A stretch of DNA of 64,000 nucleotides from Globomyces pollinis-pini (GCA_025399215.1 MU621094.1:97630-161629); one strand, 5' to 3'; shown: positions 25,928 to 37,285, counted from the first letter of the stretch. Numbers and translations are program-made. Notes: generated by a model from the sequence alone, not told the origin.

Positions 25928-26477
25928 TGAGTAGACCGACTAAGCGAATGAAGTAAAGAGTGTCTATGATTAATTTTGTTTTTGTTTATAAACAACATCA
26001 ATTAAATCAACACCAACTATTCTATTATTCTTATGAATGTCTCTTTATCAAGCTTAATTTATTATCAAGAATCATTCCTTCCTGAGGAATGATTGAACCT
26101 GTGGACTATGAAGGAGTATTATATGAGCGGTTAATTACGTTAACACAACCTTCCAGTCACGTCTTACCATAAAGTACAAAGGACTTTCTTTAACTTCTTT
26201 TGTGATACAAAATCCTATTCATCATTTTATCACATGAAAAATTTCTTTGAGACCCCATTTACTTTTACTGGAATCGCCACCAATTGATGGTTGTTGGTTC
26301 TATGTGGAGATTCAGGATTATAAAAATACTTGCCATGACTGCTTTGTATAGTGCTTTTCATTGAACCTTATTCCATAGACCATTGACTGTTTCTCCACAA
26401 CCCGGCCCGCCCTTTAAGGAGAGACTTGGTGGCTCATATAACTTAGTTTCTGCCGTTTGGTTTGTTTCATTCAAAGA
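25928..26477. promoter_or_regulatory. Divergent promoter region with a perfect hairpin
   Basis: This 550-bp spacer separates the ABCA gene from the secreted HExxH protein. It contains a perfect 9-bp inverted repeat, ATCATTCCT / AGGAATGAT with a 5-nt loop, at 26071..26093. No coding frame is seen. Confidence 0.4.
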
Positions 26478-27820
26478 ATGCTAGTGGAATCCATTTTGAT
26501 GATGTTCTTGGTGGAAGCAGCTCCAACTGAACAGCAAGTAATTACTAGATTCGATAGACAAAGTGCTTTTTCTAAATCATTCTCAATATCCCAGTTCCCT
26601 GCTGTCGATGCTCCTCCTACCATTTCTAAAATCACTAAAGTCGATCAACCGGCATTTATTTTCAAGTTTCAATGCGATCAATCCATTCCTGCAAAGAATT
26701 GTGAATTGGCAAAACAAGGTTTTCAAAATGCTGGTGCACGAATTGCAAAAGTTTTAAACATTAAAGAGACTATAGTTGTCAATGCAGTTTACCATTCTCT
26801 ATGTAAAGCAAACAATTACATGAATTGTGCCAACTTGAACAGAACTCTTGGACAGGTTTGATTTTCTATGTTTATGTTGTAGGCTAGTGCGTCTTCTTAC
26901 TTTCCTGCTCGAGTAGTTGGCAAGTCTGATTATCTATATTATCCTCAAGCGCTGGTCAAACAATTACAAAAGAAAGAAACTCTCACCTATGCACCATCAG
27001 ATATCTTTGCAGAGTTCAATTCAGACTTCCCATTTTACTTTAAAGACTCAGGATTACCAATCAATCGAAATGATACTGATTTCGAGTTCGTAGTTACGCA
27101 TGAGATGACTCATGGACTAGCTTTCGATTCGGAATTGGTTCACTTTGCAAACTTTTACCAGTCTTTGAACTTAGCAACATCAAGCAAATATCTCGCACCT
27201 CTGCCTTTCTCACAAGGGAGTGGTCAAGCATCTGCTATTGTGACTTCTACTAGTCCCATTTCGGCATATGATAGTTTCATTCGACAAGGAAGCAACAACT
27301 TTCTGGATCTCGGTCGTCGTATGACTCAATTCAATGGAAAGAAAATGACAGTAGCTGAATATGTCAAAGCTTTTGAAAACTCTGGCGACCCAATGACTGC
27401 AGCAACCGCTGCTTACAAAATGGCAGTTTCTAGCCAATTAAAATTCATCACGTCTTCGAATTTGGAAATCCCTCTCAATTCCCCTGACAGTTTCGCACCA
27501 GGAACATCAGTTGTTCATGTTGATCCATCACTTGCTAATACTAAAGATTTTTTGATGATACCAGCTGTGGAAGGTTTAGTGGGCCAAAAATTAGATGATA
27601 TTATACAAAAGGCTGGAGGAAGGTTTGTTTTACGAGAATCTTATTATTTAGTGAGGTATATGGACCAGGTATAATAGCGATGATGCAAACACTTGGTTGG
27701 CCGACCAAAGATACCTCAGCAGTTGCATCTATAGAAATTGGTAAAAGCACAGCGTCCTCAGCGCTCGGAGTACATACTCGCCTGGCAGTTCTTATGCTTG
27801 CTGCCTGGTTATTTATGTAA
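26478..27820 (+). CDS. Secreted, probably GPI-anchored HExxH metalloprotease-like protein
   Basis: A putative surface zinc protease. ATG 26478 gives a short hydrophobic leader (ESILMMFLVEAAP) that looks like a signal peptide. Four Cys lie in the first 130 residues. The zinc motif is VVTHEMTHGLAF (HEMTH). The C-terminus, after a Ser/Ala-rich SASSALG stretch, is hydrophobic (LAVLMLAAWLFM), as in GPI-attachment signals. Two introns (27 and 29 nt) restore LGQ-ASASSYF and KAGGSEVYGPGI. I do not recognise a named family; the third zinc ligand is not obvious. Confidence 0.65.
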
Positions 27821-28038
27821 TAATAAGAAATAAAAAATTATCAAGACGTATGATCAATAACCTAGAATAAATACGCGAAATCAAAGATCACACCTGAGAA
27901 TAGACACGATCAATAACTCTTAAAACTTTCATTAGTACGCGAAATGGATGAATAATTTAATTCTTTTTGGTATTTTGTGGTCGATCAACCAAGCCACATT
28001 GTCTCTTTTTAAATTCAAAAATTCAACTAAACAAACTA

Positions 28039-29325
28039 ATGCTTGCTGACCAATCCAAAGTGACCTCAAACAAAAGACCAGCAACAGAGACTGCAGAGAA
28101 AAACACAATGAAGAAAAAAGTATCATCAGAAGTCAATGATTTCATGAAGACTTTTGAATTGATATCTACTAATTTAATGGCTGATCTGGAGCAATACAAG
28201 TTGCCTGAAAACGGTAAACAATGGTTTAAAAATATGTTTTTGGAAACTGTTCCGGGAGGTAATTCATTGACTAATTGACTTTGATTTAGGCAAAATGAAT
28301 CGTGGATTGACCGTCCCTTCTGCATTATCTTCAATTTTCAAAAGACCTTTGACTGAAAAAGAACAAACTGATGCCAATGTATTAGGATGGTGTATTGAAA
28401 TGGTTTGGTGTTTGTTTTCTAATTATAGTTACAAGCCTTCTTCTTGATTGCTGATGATATTATGGATAGTTCAATTACTCGTAGAGGACAACCATGTTGG
28501 TACAAAAGGGTATGATCAATTCCATCTAATCGGTTAGGAAAATGTTGGAATGGTTGCCATCAATGATAGTTTTATTATTGAAGCTGCTATTTACAAATTG
28601 TTAAAAAGATACTTTAAAACTCATCCAGCTTATGGTGATTTCTTGGAATTGTTCCATGAAACAACTTTTCAAACAGAATTGGGTCAACTAATGGATTTGA
28701 TCACTGCTCCTGAAGGTGATGTTGATTTGGCTCGATTTTCAATTGAAAAGTACGATTTGATCTCTTAACATTAGACATGCGTATATTGTCGAATTTAAAA
28801 CGGCTTACTATTCTTTCTATTTGCCTATCGCTTTAGCGATGCGATATGCTGGTATTACTGATGAAACTGTCTATGACCAAGCTAAATCTGTTTTACTTGC
28901 TTTGGGAGAGTATTTCCAAGTTCAGGTATTGGTTTAAAAGGTTTTTAATCTTTTAGGACGATTATTTGGATTGTTTTGGATCACCTGAAGTTATTGGAAA
29001 AATTGGGACCGATATTGAGGATAATAAATGTGGTTGGTTAATTGTTCAAGCACTTTCTAGAGCCTCAGAAGAGCAGCGAAAAGTGTTGGATGTAATCATA
29101 ATGAATGAATTAATAGCATAGGAAAATTATGGGCAAAAGGATGCCTCCAAAGTAGCATTGGTGAAAAATGTATACAAAGAAATTGGTATTGAAGACATCT
29201 ACCATCAGTACGAAGAGGATAGTTACAAGCGTTTGAGTGCTTTGATTGAAACGATTGATAACTCTGTGATCCCACAAGAAATGTTTGTTAATTTTATGAA
29301 CAGAATCTACAAACGCAAAGTTTGA
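28039..29325 (+). CDS. ERG20: Farnesyl diphosphate synthase
   Basis: Cytosolic prenyl synthase making farnesyl diphosphate for sterols and prenylation. Motifs: [14 protein letters not shown], first Asp-rich motif [19 protein letters not shown], second motif [11 protein letters not shown], then [12 protein letters not shown] and the basic end KRKV. The DDxxD form with the preceding Phe-Phe fits the eukaryotic FPPS type rather than a GGPPS. Introns of 31, 26, 28, 25, 31 and 30 nt, each placed by a conserved block. The N-terminal 30 residues (Lys/Thr-rich) are longer than in yeast. Convergent with SNF7. Confidence 0.93.
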
Positions 29326-29449
29326 TTTGAATAAAATCATATGAACATACGTCAATATAACTGTTTCATTTTTAGAAAAGAAAATCTCAGTTGAGCGAAT
29401 GCAATCAGTGATAACTATCAAGCTTTTTTTAAAAAAAGGTACTATTAAA

Positions 29450-30329
29450 CTACATTGCCATAGAAGCTTGGAGGGCTGCCAATTCAGCATCAACATCATC
29501 TTCGACAACTTGTTTACGGTTAGGCCTTGGTGCTTGAGCGACAGCTTGTGGTGTTAATAGAAAGTAATGATACCTGGAATTTCAGTAGGCACAGAAGGAC
29601 CCAAATTCAAATCGATACCAGTATCTAACAATCGTGAATCTAATTCTTCCTGTTCCAAATCCTAATAAAATTAGAAAAAATGAATATAAATCATTACTTC
29701 CAGTTCCTTATTTAATTCATCTTCATCAAATTCTGCCCCGAAACCAACAGGTTGAGCAATAGCTTCGGAGATTTCATTGGCAAGATCCATTTGATCACGA
29801 ATATCATCCATAGTACTATCCACTTTATCAATATCCCTAAATAAAAGTTACAATAAATCTTAACGTACAGTTTGCCATGAATTTGTTTCATTGCTGCTGC
29901 ACCAGCAGCCATAGCATTCATTGTTTCCAAATTGACATTGGCGTTTTCGATAGCCATGACTTGGGTTTCTAAAGTCATTCTGGATCCAGATATTTTTGAA
30001 ATTTGATCTTCATAAGCTTTCTTTCTTTTCAATGCTAATAAAATTAACAAAATGGATAAGAATTACCCATCAATGCCACTGAAGTTGGTTTAGAACTTGA
30101 CTAGTTACCTGAGATTAGTATTTAGAATGAGTACCTAAATATCAATCAAATGAAAGAATGAACCTCTTTTATTTTTAGTAGCATTTGATTTAGCAATCTT
30201 CAATTCAGCTTCTATCTTGGTATCCAAATACTTTTCTCTCTTTTCCAGCATTTCCAATGATTCTCTTAGTTTGATGATAGCATCTTTAGGGGAAGCTTGA
30301 GTTGCTTTTGCTTTTCCAAAGAGATGCAT
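29450..30329 (-). CDS. SNF7: ESCRT-III subunit Snf7/Vps32 (CHMP4)
   Basis: Forms membrane-remodelling polymers on endosomes. Start 30329 gives MHLFGKAKATQASPKDAI, the usual short basic start; an in-frame upstream start is not used in this family. Then KLRESLEMLEKREKYL, ALMALKRKKAYE, ISGSRMTLETQ, MAAGAAAMKQIHGKLDIDKV, the acidic FDEDELNKELEDLEQEELD, and an end ELAALQASMAM. Introns of 32, 32, 36 and 29 nt, plus an 85-nt gap made of three complete mini-introns in a row (30079..30163), followed by a 12-nt exon. The gene is divergent from the P-loop protein, with 123 bp between starts. Confidence 0.93.
30079..30163 (-). other. Triple back-to-back intron in SNF7
   Basis: The 85-nt interruption between KNKR and VALM on the minus strand divides exactly into three GT...AG units: 30163..30135 (29 nt), 30134..30109 (26 nt, with ACTAATCTCAG) and 30108..30079 (30 nt, with TTCTAAACC). 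They abut at TTTAG|GTACTC and CTCAG|GTAACT with no exon between. Removing all three gives a 12-nt exon and the conserved Snf7 frame. Confidence 0.75.
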
Positions 30330-30452
30330 TTTGCAACAGTGAAGTTGGTCTTTGAAAAAATGAAGGAAGTCTTCACCTAATCCACGCACAGACCGAGTCA
30401 TTCTTTGCTTTTTAATCCTTAAATTGATTCTTTTGGTTGCTATTTTAGACCA

Positions 30453-31274
30453 ATGGATTGCTATATCATACGTGGTTTACCTGGAAGTGGAAAATCAACG
30501 TTAGCTTCCAATATTACTTCAAATCCTGATCATTTATTAGCTACTGATGACTATTTTACTAAGAATGGTATTTATACTTTTAATCCTTGCCATTTACTAG
30601 ATTGTTTGGCTTGGAACCTCAATAGAGTCGTTAAACTCATGAAATCAAACGTATCCCCAATTGTCATTGATGATGCACATTCTCAACGGTGGGAAGTTAA
30701 ACCTTACATTCAACAAGCTATCAAATACAATTATACTTTGCATTTCTTAGAACCGGACACTCCTTGGTGGAAGGCAAGAGATGTTGATGAATTGGTAAAA
30801 CGAAACAAGCATAATGTATCCATTGGAACGATTCGTAGAATGCTAGAGCGATGGGATGATGTTTTTGATGTTGATTTGATATTGAATAGTCCATTACCTA
30901 AATTACTGCTTATTATTCGTGGGTTGCCAGGAAGTGGGAAACAAGATTTGATGGAATGTATAATGGAAAACGAAGACTACAAGAAAGCTATAGTTTCAAA
31001 AACTCTTTCTGAAGACGTAAGACAATCCATTCATATGGGATACACTCCGATATTTCTTTGCAACATTCACAGTCGAAAGAGTGATGTCAAAGAAATTGTA
31101 CAACTTGGAATTGAATTTGGATATAGGATTATCATTAGTGAACCAAATACACCCAGCTGGGTTGAAAGAGATACCAAAGCATTGGCAATAAATTCGAACC
31201 TCTCAGAACAGATCATATCTGATTATTTAAAGACTTGGGAAGATGATTTTACTATTGATAATATACTAAAATGA
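30453..31274 (+). CDS. P-loop kinase-like protein (N4BP2L-type), internally duplicated
   Basis: AAA_33/polynucleotide-kinase-like P-loop protein of the N4BP2-like group. Residues 1-150: Walker A GLPGSGKST, then LLATDDYF and VIDDAHSQRWEVKPY, FLEPDTPWW. Residues 150-273 repeat the same plan (IIRGLPGSGK, then LCNIHSRKSDVKEI, SEPNTPSWVERD), but the P-loop Ser/Thr is replaced (GKQD) and the DDAH acidic pair is lost, so the second half is probably inactive. Single exon. An acceptor-like TATTTTAG sits just before the ATG, so an upstream exon cannot be excluded. Confidence 0.8.
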   Translation: MDCYIIRGLPGSGKSTLASNITSNPDHLLATDDYFTKNGIYTFNPCHLLDCLAWNLNRVVKLMKSNVSPIVIDDAHSQRWEVKPYIQQAIKYNYTLHFLEPDTPWWKARDVDELVKRNKHNVSIGTIRRMLERWDDVFDVDLILNSPLPKLLLIIRGLPGSGKQDLMECIMENEDYKKAIVSKTLSEDVRQSIHMGYTPIFLCNIHSRKSDVKEIVQLGIEFGYRIIISEPNTPSWVERDTKALAINSNLSEQIISDYLKTWEDDFTIDNILK

Positions 31275-31356
31275 TCCATTAACGGATTGATACCAAAACC
31301 GTTTCTTTCGTTTGGTCTGTAAATTGAATGAAAAAGTTTAAAGTTCACTTTGAAGT

Positions 31357-33880
31357 ATGATTCAGTTCATGTTACTGATGGAAGATATCAAGCTGTTCCT
31401 AAAAGGAAGTCAAAGTTTTTATTCAATTGATTCTTGTAATGGTTTGGAATGTTAATTACTGTAGGTTGTGATGCTTTAGTTGGTCATCTACAGCAACTAC
31501 AAACAATTGACCAAAACGATTTTCGTTCCATTATTCAATTTCTTGATCATTTATTCATTCGACAATTGGAATTGTCAGATGAGATTATTACCATCATGTT
31601 ATCGATTGTAACGAACTGCTTCAAGTTTGGGGATAGAATGAACGTGAATTGTCCATTATCTATGCTGATTCGGAAACTAGGTATGTATTATTAACTTTGA
31701 ATTTGTAGGTATGCATCGTTTTCTTTGATTATCTAAAGTCCAATCGGATTTTTTTACCCTATCGTTTTCTACACCAACCACCAGTCAAAATTTTACCAAT
31801 TTACTGTATGAATTGATTCAATATCACAACCTGTTTTTGCTAGATAGCTACCCATCATATTCAATATTATCGAATATTCAACGTAACGTCATATATTAAT
31901 GTTAGTTACATCTGGTTTAATTCCAAGCTTCATATCCATCTTATCTACTTCAAAAGTCGGTGTAGTGCAATTGGAGGAATTAAGAGGTTTATATTGTCAG
32001 TATATCTAATGTGGAAGTTATTCTAGGTCTATTATACATTGAATCCTTGTATTCTAAACCTACCTTGTTCATTAATTCACAATTATCAAATGAAATCTTA
32101 TCAGCACTATGTTCAAATCCAGCATGGTTAAGTGAATGTAAATGTGACACGTTACTACATTTAATTTACCTCTATGCAAAATTGCACCTAAATTCAAATC
32201 CACCGCTTTTATTCCAACCGCATACCTATAGTGTTTTGATAGAGTTACTTCGAATTCATTGGGATGCGATTCAGAATTTTGTACTTGAATCAAAGCATTG
32301 GATCAATGAACAAGGATTATTGTCTATCTTTCAATGGTTATCTGTTCATAAGGAGCAAAGTTGGACAGTTAATCAGTTTTTCCAATCAGCAGTACGTATA
32401 TAAAATCTTAGCGATTTAGGTTGCTAAATTATTGAATGCTAGAATACATGGCCTAGTGCTTCAAAAAATAACTGATATCAACTATCTTAGGTAAGAAAAT
32501 GATGATGAATAAAATGACAGAAATTTATATCAAAACGATGTATTATTGACAAACTTGATCAAATTTGAAACTGGATTCCCTTCTTTCACAGTTTGCATCA
32601 TTACAATTAACGTGCTATATAGAAATTGAACTGGAAAACCACATGCATTACAGCCTTGATACTATTTGTAGAATTAAACAAAATGTTTATGCAAAATGAT
32701 GCAAGTCAAGAAACGTTACAAGAAATTTGGCAACAAACAATTCCAATAATCGAATATGTATTGGAGCATATTGATACAATATCAGAAACAAGATTAAAGA
32801 TACTCAATGAACTCATTGTATTAATCGCTAAAAGATTAGAAACGCTACCTGTAGACACTTCAATCATGAAACGATGGTCCTATCTACATTTACAATTGCT
32901 ACACGAAATTTTATCAGATTATACAGTTCAATCAAACGATTTTCAAACTCTATTACATCAAATCCCAAAATTGAAAGTCATTCATCAATTAAATTGTTTA
33001 TTCCTAATGTTGGTCGAGAAATCCTGCAAAACGAGTTAAATTATATCGGTATTGGTTAATTATATTAGCAGTTCTATGTCCTATTTTAGAGGTACCTTTG
33101 CTACTAGAGAGTATTTTCAAATTATCAATCCAGTGGACGGCTAATGAAACAGTTGGTTGGTTGTTTGTAGATCATATGCTTGTTGAAGATACTACTATAT
33201 TACTGAAAAGCTCTTCAAGGTTATTATTTGGATCATTGATCAAAAACATGCGGATTCATCAACCATGTAGAAAGGTTCATTATCTATTGTTGATGTTAGA
33301 CAATGGTTGAATCGATGTTGATTCCCAGTTTCAACTCTGAAGCAATGAATAGAACTCATCGAGTTCGATACCAATCTGATTTAATTGATTTTGCTGCTCA
33401 ATCTTTCACCATCTCCATTGCGGTTGAAGAATATAGTCGATTATTAGCGCATATTGACAAAAAATTTCTGGCTATTCATATTCAAAACGTAATTAATGAT
33501 ACTTTGGATTTGTTATGTCTACCCAATGTGAGAAAGGTTTGGATCAAATCATCTAACGTTATTAGTCTATCATTCAATTTCAAGGAAAAGTATTATTGAA
33601 AGAACTACTGTCATTACTGATTACAATATCCAAACATTTTGCAACCTGCGATATAGGTAACTTGATATTGAAATTGTATTGATAAACTTCAGTTAAAAGT
33701 ATATTGCAACGTGGTTTAACTCAGAGTATTGTGAATATGCTGAAACGTGAATGGGAAACATCTCAAGATGACATTGTTTATCGTCTAATTTGTATTTTGG
33801 CTGATTGGCCATTAGGAGTACTAGAATTACCTGTGATGCAATATGAGCTTGATTGGTACCAATGGATGATAATGGCCTAA
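31357..33880 (+). CDS. Unrecognised helical-repeat protein
   Basis: About 720 residues after removing 11 introns (23-40 nt, one composite of 58 nt). The product is rich in Leu, Ile and amphipathic helices with short loops (e.g. LLHLIYLYAKLHLNS, LVLQKITDINYL), as in HEAT or ARM-type proteins; no catalytic motif is visible. It has no signal peptide or clear membrane span. I do not recognise the family. Start 31357 (MIQFMLLMEDIKLFL) joins through a 23-nt intron at 31442..31464. Two of its introns are among the shortest here (23 nt). It ends 61 bp from the stop of RtcB (convergent). Confidence 0.65.
31681..31738 (+). other. Double back-to-back intron in the helical-repeat gene
   Basis: 31681..31708 (28 nt, TTAACT branch, ends TTTGTAG) is followed directly by 31709..31738 (30 nt, starts GTATGC, ends CTAAAG). 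Using only the first acceptor gives a stop after five codons. After removing both, the downstream exon is open only in the one frame that matches the upstream phase. Confidence 0.7.
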
Positions 33881-33941
33881 ATAAATGAAATTTACAGATT
33901 TTAAAAGCAATATGAAATTCTATTAACAATGAATTAATGTA

Positions 33942-35516
33942 TTATGAATAATCTTGCCGTCTCATTTTATAAGTAATTATGGGTTTAAGAATAGCAAGGA
34001 CACGTATTAGACCGAACTGTTCCAAATCTTCAATAACATTTGTGATATCTTTGTACGCATCAGTTGATTCCTCACACAATAGTTCCACATCTTCGCATAT
34101 AGTAATACCTCCGAATTGATTTTTCGTCAGTTTTTGGATCATATCATTAGTGTCGCTATATTTCCCAATCTGCCGAGATGATGAAAGTTTTGATCGTGGT
34201 TTTAACCTGCCAGCTCCATGTGCGACTGAATATCCATTTAACTGATGGTCCACATTGTTACTTGTTGGTTCCACTAGATATGTGAAAGTACCTCTTGATC
34301 CTGGAATAACTATTAAGCCTTTATCAGTTGGTGCAGCACCTTTTCGATGTAAATAGACAGTTGTGCCATCATTTAATTGCTTTTCTTCAACATTGTTGTG
34401 CCAAATATCTAAACTGAGAGACTGATCATTTGCATTTAAATTCAAGGATGAAAATATACGATTGGCAATGACTTTCCTATTACACCTTGCCCACTCGCAA
34501 GCCATCCGATGATCATCCATATAAGAATCGAAAGCTTCTGTTCCATTTGTAAAGTTCGTATTATGATCTTGACCCGTATGTTTTTCCAATATATACTTTC
34601 CAAGACCCCGAGAACCACTGTGGACGACAAGGTAAGCATTAGCATCATTGAACCCAAGTTGTTCGAATCTTTCACGGTCAACAACTTTCTCTATCACTTG
34701 TAACTCGGCAAAATGATTTCCTCTGCCTATAGTTCCCAATGAAGAGTCAAATTGAGTAGAAGGAAGTGAATATGAGTCGAGTGTTGCTGAAATATCACCT
34801 TCCCATGGACCTTCCATATTGTGAATTCTATTTGATATCTTTTCCTGTTTTCCCAATAACTGCTTTGCTTTCAAAGACAATTGGTATAGGGACATTCCAC
34901 AACCAATGTCTCCACCAATCAAGGCAGGGTAGATTTGATTGTGAACACCAAATACGGCACCAATTGGAAATTGATTTCCAGCATGTAAATCTGGCATTCC
35001 AATACAAAATTTCATACCATCAAGTGTTGCAGTTTGTTCCAATTGTTGTTTTGCAACAGGATCGACATAGGATTTAGAATCTAGCCATCTCACTTCAGCA
35101 TCAACAATAATAGTGTCATTTTGATTATCTAAACTAAACCTAATGACCGGTTCTTTTCCAATATAGTCCTGACTTGGTGAGACAAAGATCGAATCTCCCG
35201 TGGTCAGTGAAATAGAATCCCATGCATCATCCAGTTGTAGTTCCAGTACGTGTGGATGATTGATCTTTTTCACAAAGAACCGAAGTGGTTGTTTAAGTTT
35301 GAGTTTGTTTTTACAATTCTTTAACAATAAGTCGGGCCAGGCTGTTGCAGTAGCTGGTAGCAACACGAGTGTTTTTATGGACTGATTGTTATTGTGGACC
35401 AGGTTGATTCTTATTTTCTCTGCCATTTTGTTGACGTTCCTTTTCATTTTCGTGTTTTTATAGTTTAGAAGTGAGTCATGTGACATATTAGTTCTTTCAG
35501 AACTAAGACTCTGCAT
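33942..35516 (-). CDS. rtcB: RNA-splicing ligase RtcB family
   Basis: Joins RNA 2',3'-cyclic phosphate (or 3'-phosphate) ends to 5'-OH using GTP and metal. All core motifs are present: MPDLHAGNQFPIG, GGDIGCGM (Asp/Cys metal ligands), GTIGRGNHFAEL, HSGSRGLG, HRKGAAP (guanylylated-His region), VIPGSRGT and SVAHGAGR. There is a 90-residue N-terminal extension (TGDSIFVSPSQDYIG), reminiscent of the RtcB-like proteins linked to release factor H in bacteria. About 524 residues without any intron, unlike most neighbours. The first codon of the open frame is GTG; the ATG is at 35516, with another at about 35483. Fungi normally rely on Trl1, so bacterial origin is possible. Confidence 0.92.
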   Translation of the reverse strand: MQSLSSERTNMSHDSLLNYKNTKMKRNVNKMAEKIRINLVHNNNQSIKTLVLLPATATAWPDLLLKNCKNKLKLKQPLRFFVKKINHPHVLELQLDDAWDSISLTTGDSIFVSPSQDYIGKEPVIRFSLDNQNDTIIVDAEVRWLDSKSYVDPVAKQQLEQTATLDGMKFCIGMPDLHAGNQFPIGAVFGVHNQIYPALIGGDIGCGMSLYQLSLKAKQLLGKQEKISNRIHNMEGPWEGDISATLDSYSLPSTQFDSSLGTIGRGNHFAELQVIEKVVDRERFEQLGFNDANAYLVVHSGSRGLGKYILEKHTGQDHNTNFTNGTEAFDSYMDDHRMACEWARCNRKVIANRIFSSLNLNANDQSLSLDIWHNNVEEKQLNDGTTVYLHRKGAAPTDKGLIVIPGSRGTFTYLVEPTSNNVDHQLNGYSVAHGAGRLKPRSKLSSSRQIGKYSDTNDMIQKLTKNQFGGITICEDVELLCEESTDAYKDITNVIEDLEQFGLIRVLAILKPIITYKMRRQDYS

Positions 35517-35604
35517 CACCGCAAATCAGGACTATTGGCGGAACATAAACTCGCATATGAAATTGTAAAATGATGGGTCTGTAAGTGGATTGTTTTTGTC
35601 TATA

Positions 35605-37285
35605 TTATATGAAATCGAACTGTGTGATGTTTCGATCAAACAAGCTACCCAGGTTATTTACTACCGCATCTCTGGTATGTAACTGTCCAGGTTTTGTATC
35701 TCCCAGAAAATTGGTTTCAATAAACCGAATGATACTTGCAGGTTCCATTTGTTCATGCGATACAAAATTCCTAAGAACCATATGGCCTATAGCCAGGAAA
35801 TGTGTGCGAGGCCCATATGGTTGGTTATCAACTGTACTCTTCGGTGGCGGTTTGATGCTGTCACGATATCCTCCACTTTCATCAGGCACTAGCAGGATCA
35901 GTGTGTTTTCACGATAGATTGGTGATGATAGCACTTGATTGATAATTTTTTCGTTGAATTGTTCACCAACAGAGATATTCGAGAATCCGGGATGTTCACT
36001 GTGGATGCCTAAAGGTTTGATGTATGATACTGCTGGCAAGACGCCATTCGTCACATCGGCTCGGAATGCTTCCATGTCTTTAAAGTAGTCGTCCGATTGG
36101 GTCGACATAGTTAAACTAGGGTAGTATTGAAACGGTATATCGCTTGAATCGTAGTACTCGGGGTAGGGTTCTGAGGATGGAGGGTTCTTTTTGTACCCTT
36201 CCGCATATGTGGTGAATGATACATTACATCCAATCAATAAATCAGCAATGGTTGGGTCATGATATGACATTTTGTTGCTTTGAATGTGATGGGTTGAAGG
36301 GACGTAATCATTGTCTTTAAATACAAAGGCACCTCTGGCAAAATACATGTCACTTTGACTGGATGCTCCTAGAAAGGTGAGTGATGCTTGAATAAGTACC
36401 TGGTGCCGATTGAAAGAACCGATCAGCCATGGCATATGTAGATGCTAACTTCCAATACTTTGCAGCACTATTTTCACTACCATTTGCCATTGCGTAATTC
36501 TTGTCATTTGAATTCTTGCATTGTCCAGATGATAAATAGCCATCCATCGTACCTCCATTGATTCCACATACCATACATTCATACGTATGACAAGGATCAT
36601 GACTCTGATTTTCAGAATCGGTTAGAGTGACAGGAGTGACTGAATTGATTGAAGTGTTTCCAGCCTCACAACATTCTCTTCCTATGTTACATTTCGGATC
36701 ACTTCCAGGTTCAGCGAGACAATATCTTCCAAAATAACTATCAAAAGAATGGTTTTCGGATATAATGGTAATGACATGCTTGATTGATGATGCAGTCTCT
36801 AACGGTTTGCGACAGGTCACTGGTGGTGATATGACGGTAGTGCGTATACTATCAGTACATACATACATATTATTGGTACAATAAAACAATCGGTATATTC
36901 CGGGTTTACCTGGAGCCTTAATCGACACAATTCCACTTCCTTTTGAATTGAGATTTAATTTACTAGTTGCACCATAAACATACTGCCAAGTATCAGAGAT
37001 AACAGTGAACCTGGATGGATAAGCGCCGTTGGTAAACACCAAAAAATCGTTTTGATTGAGATGATTAGCACCAGACCATGAGACATTAAAGAATCCACCA
37101 GCAACAACTTGAGGCGAAAAGGAGAGCAACACATTAGTTGTAGGGTTTAAAACAAACGTATAACAAAAGACGTTGAATAGAATCGTGAAAATGAGAAGGA
37201 TGGTAAATATACAGAGAGCATTTGGGTATTGGGTTTTATTGTTTGTGTCTAAATTTGTGTATTGATTGTTCCAGCGGAAATTCAT
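35605..37285 (-). CDS. Phosphoesterase-family (phospholipase C / acid phosphatase-like) type II membrane or secreted protein
   Basis: Pfam phosphoesterase-type enzyme acting outside the cell on phospholipids or phosphate esters. ATG 37285 gives a 24-residue N-terminal membrane segment (ALCIFTILLIFTILF) preceded by polar residues: signal anchor. A beta-rich region of about 120 residues follows, then the catalytic domain with ENHSFDSYFGRYC, MADRFFQSAPG, HSEHPGFSN and VPDESGG, matching the ENRSFDxYFG / D-E-x-GG metal-binding pattern. Many Cys and N-glycosylation sites support extracytoplasmic location. One 31-nt intron inside SAPG-ASSQSD. Confidence 0.85.
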
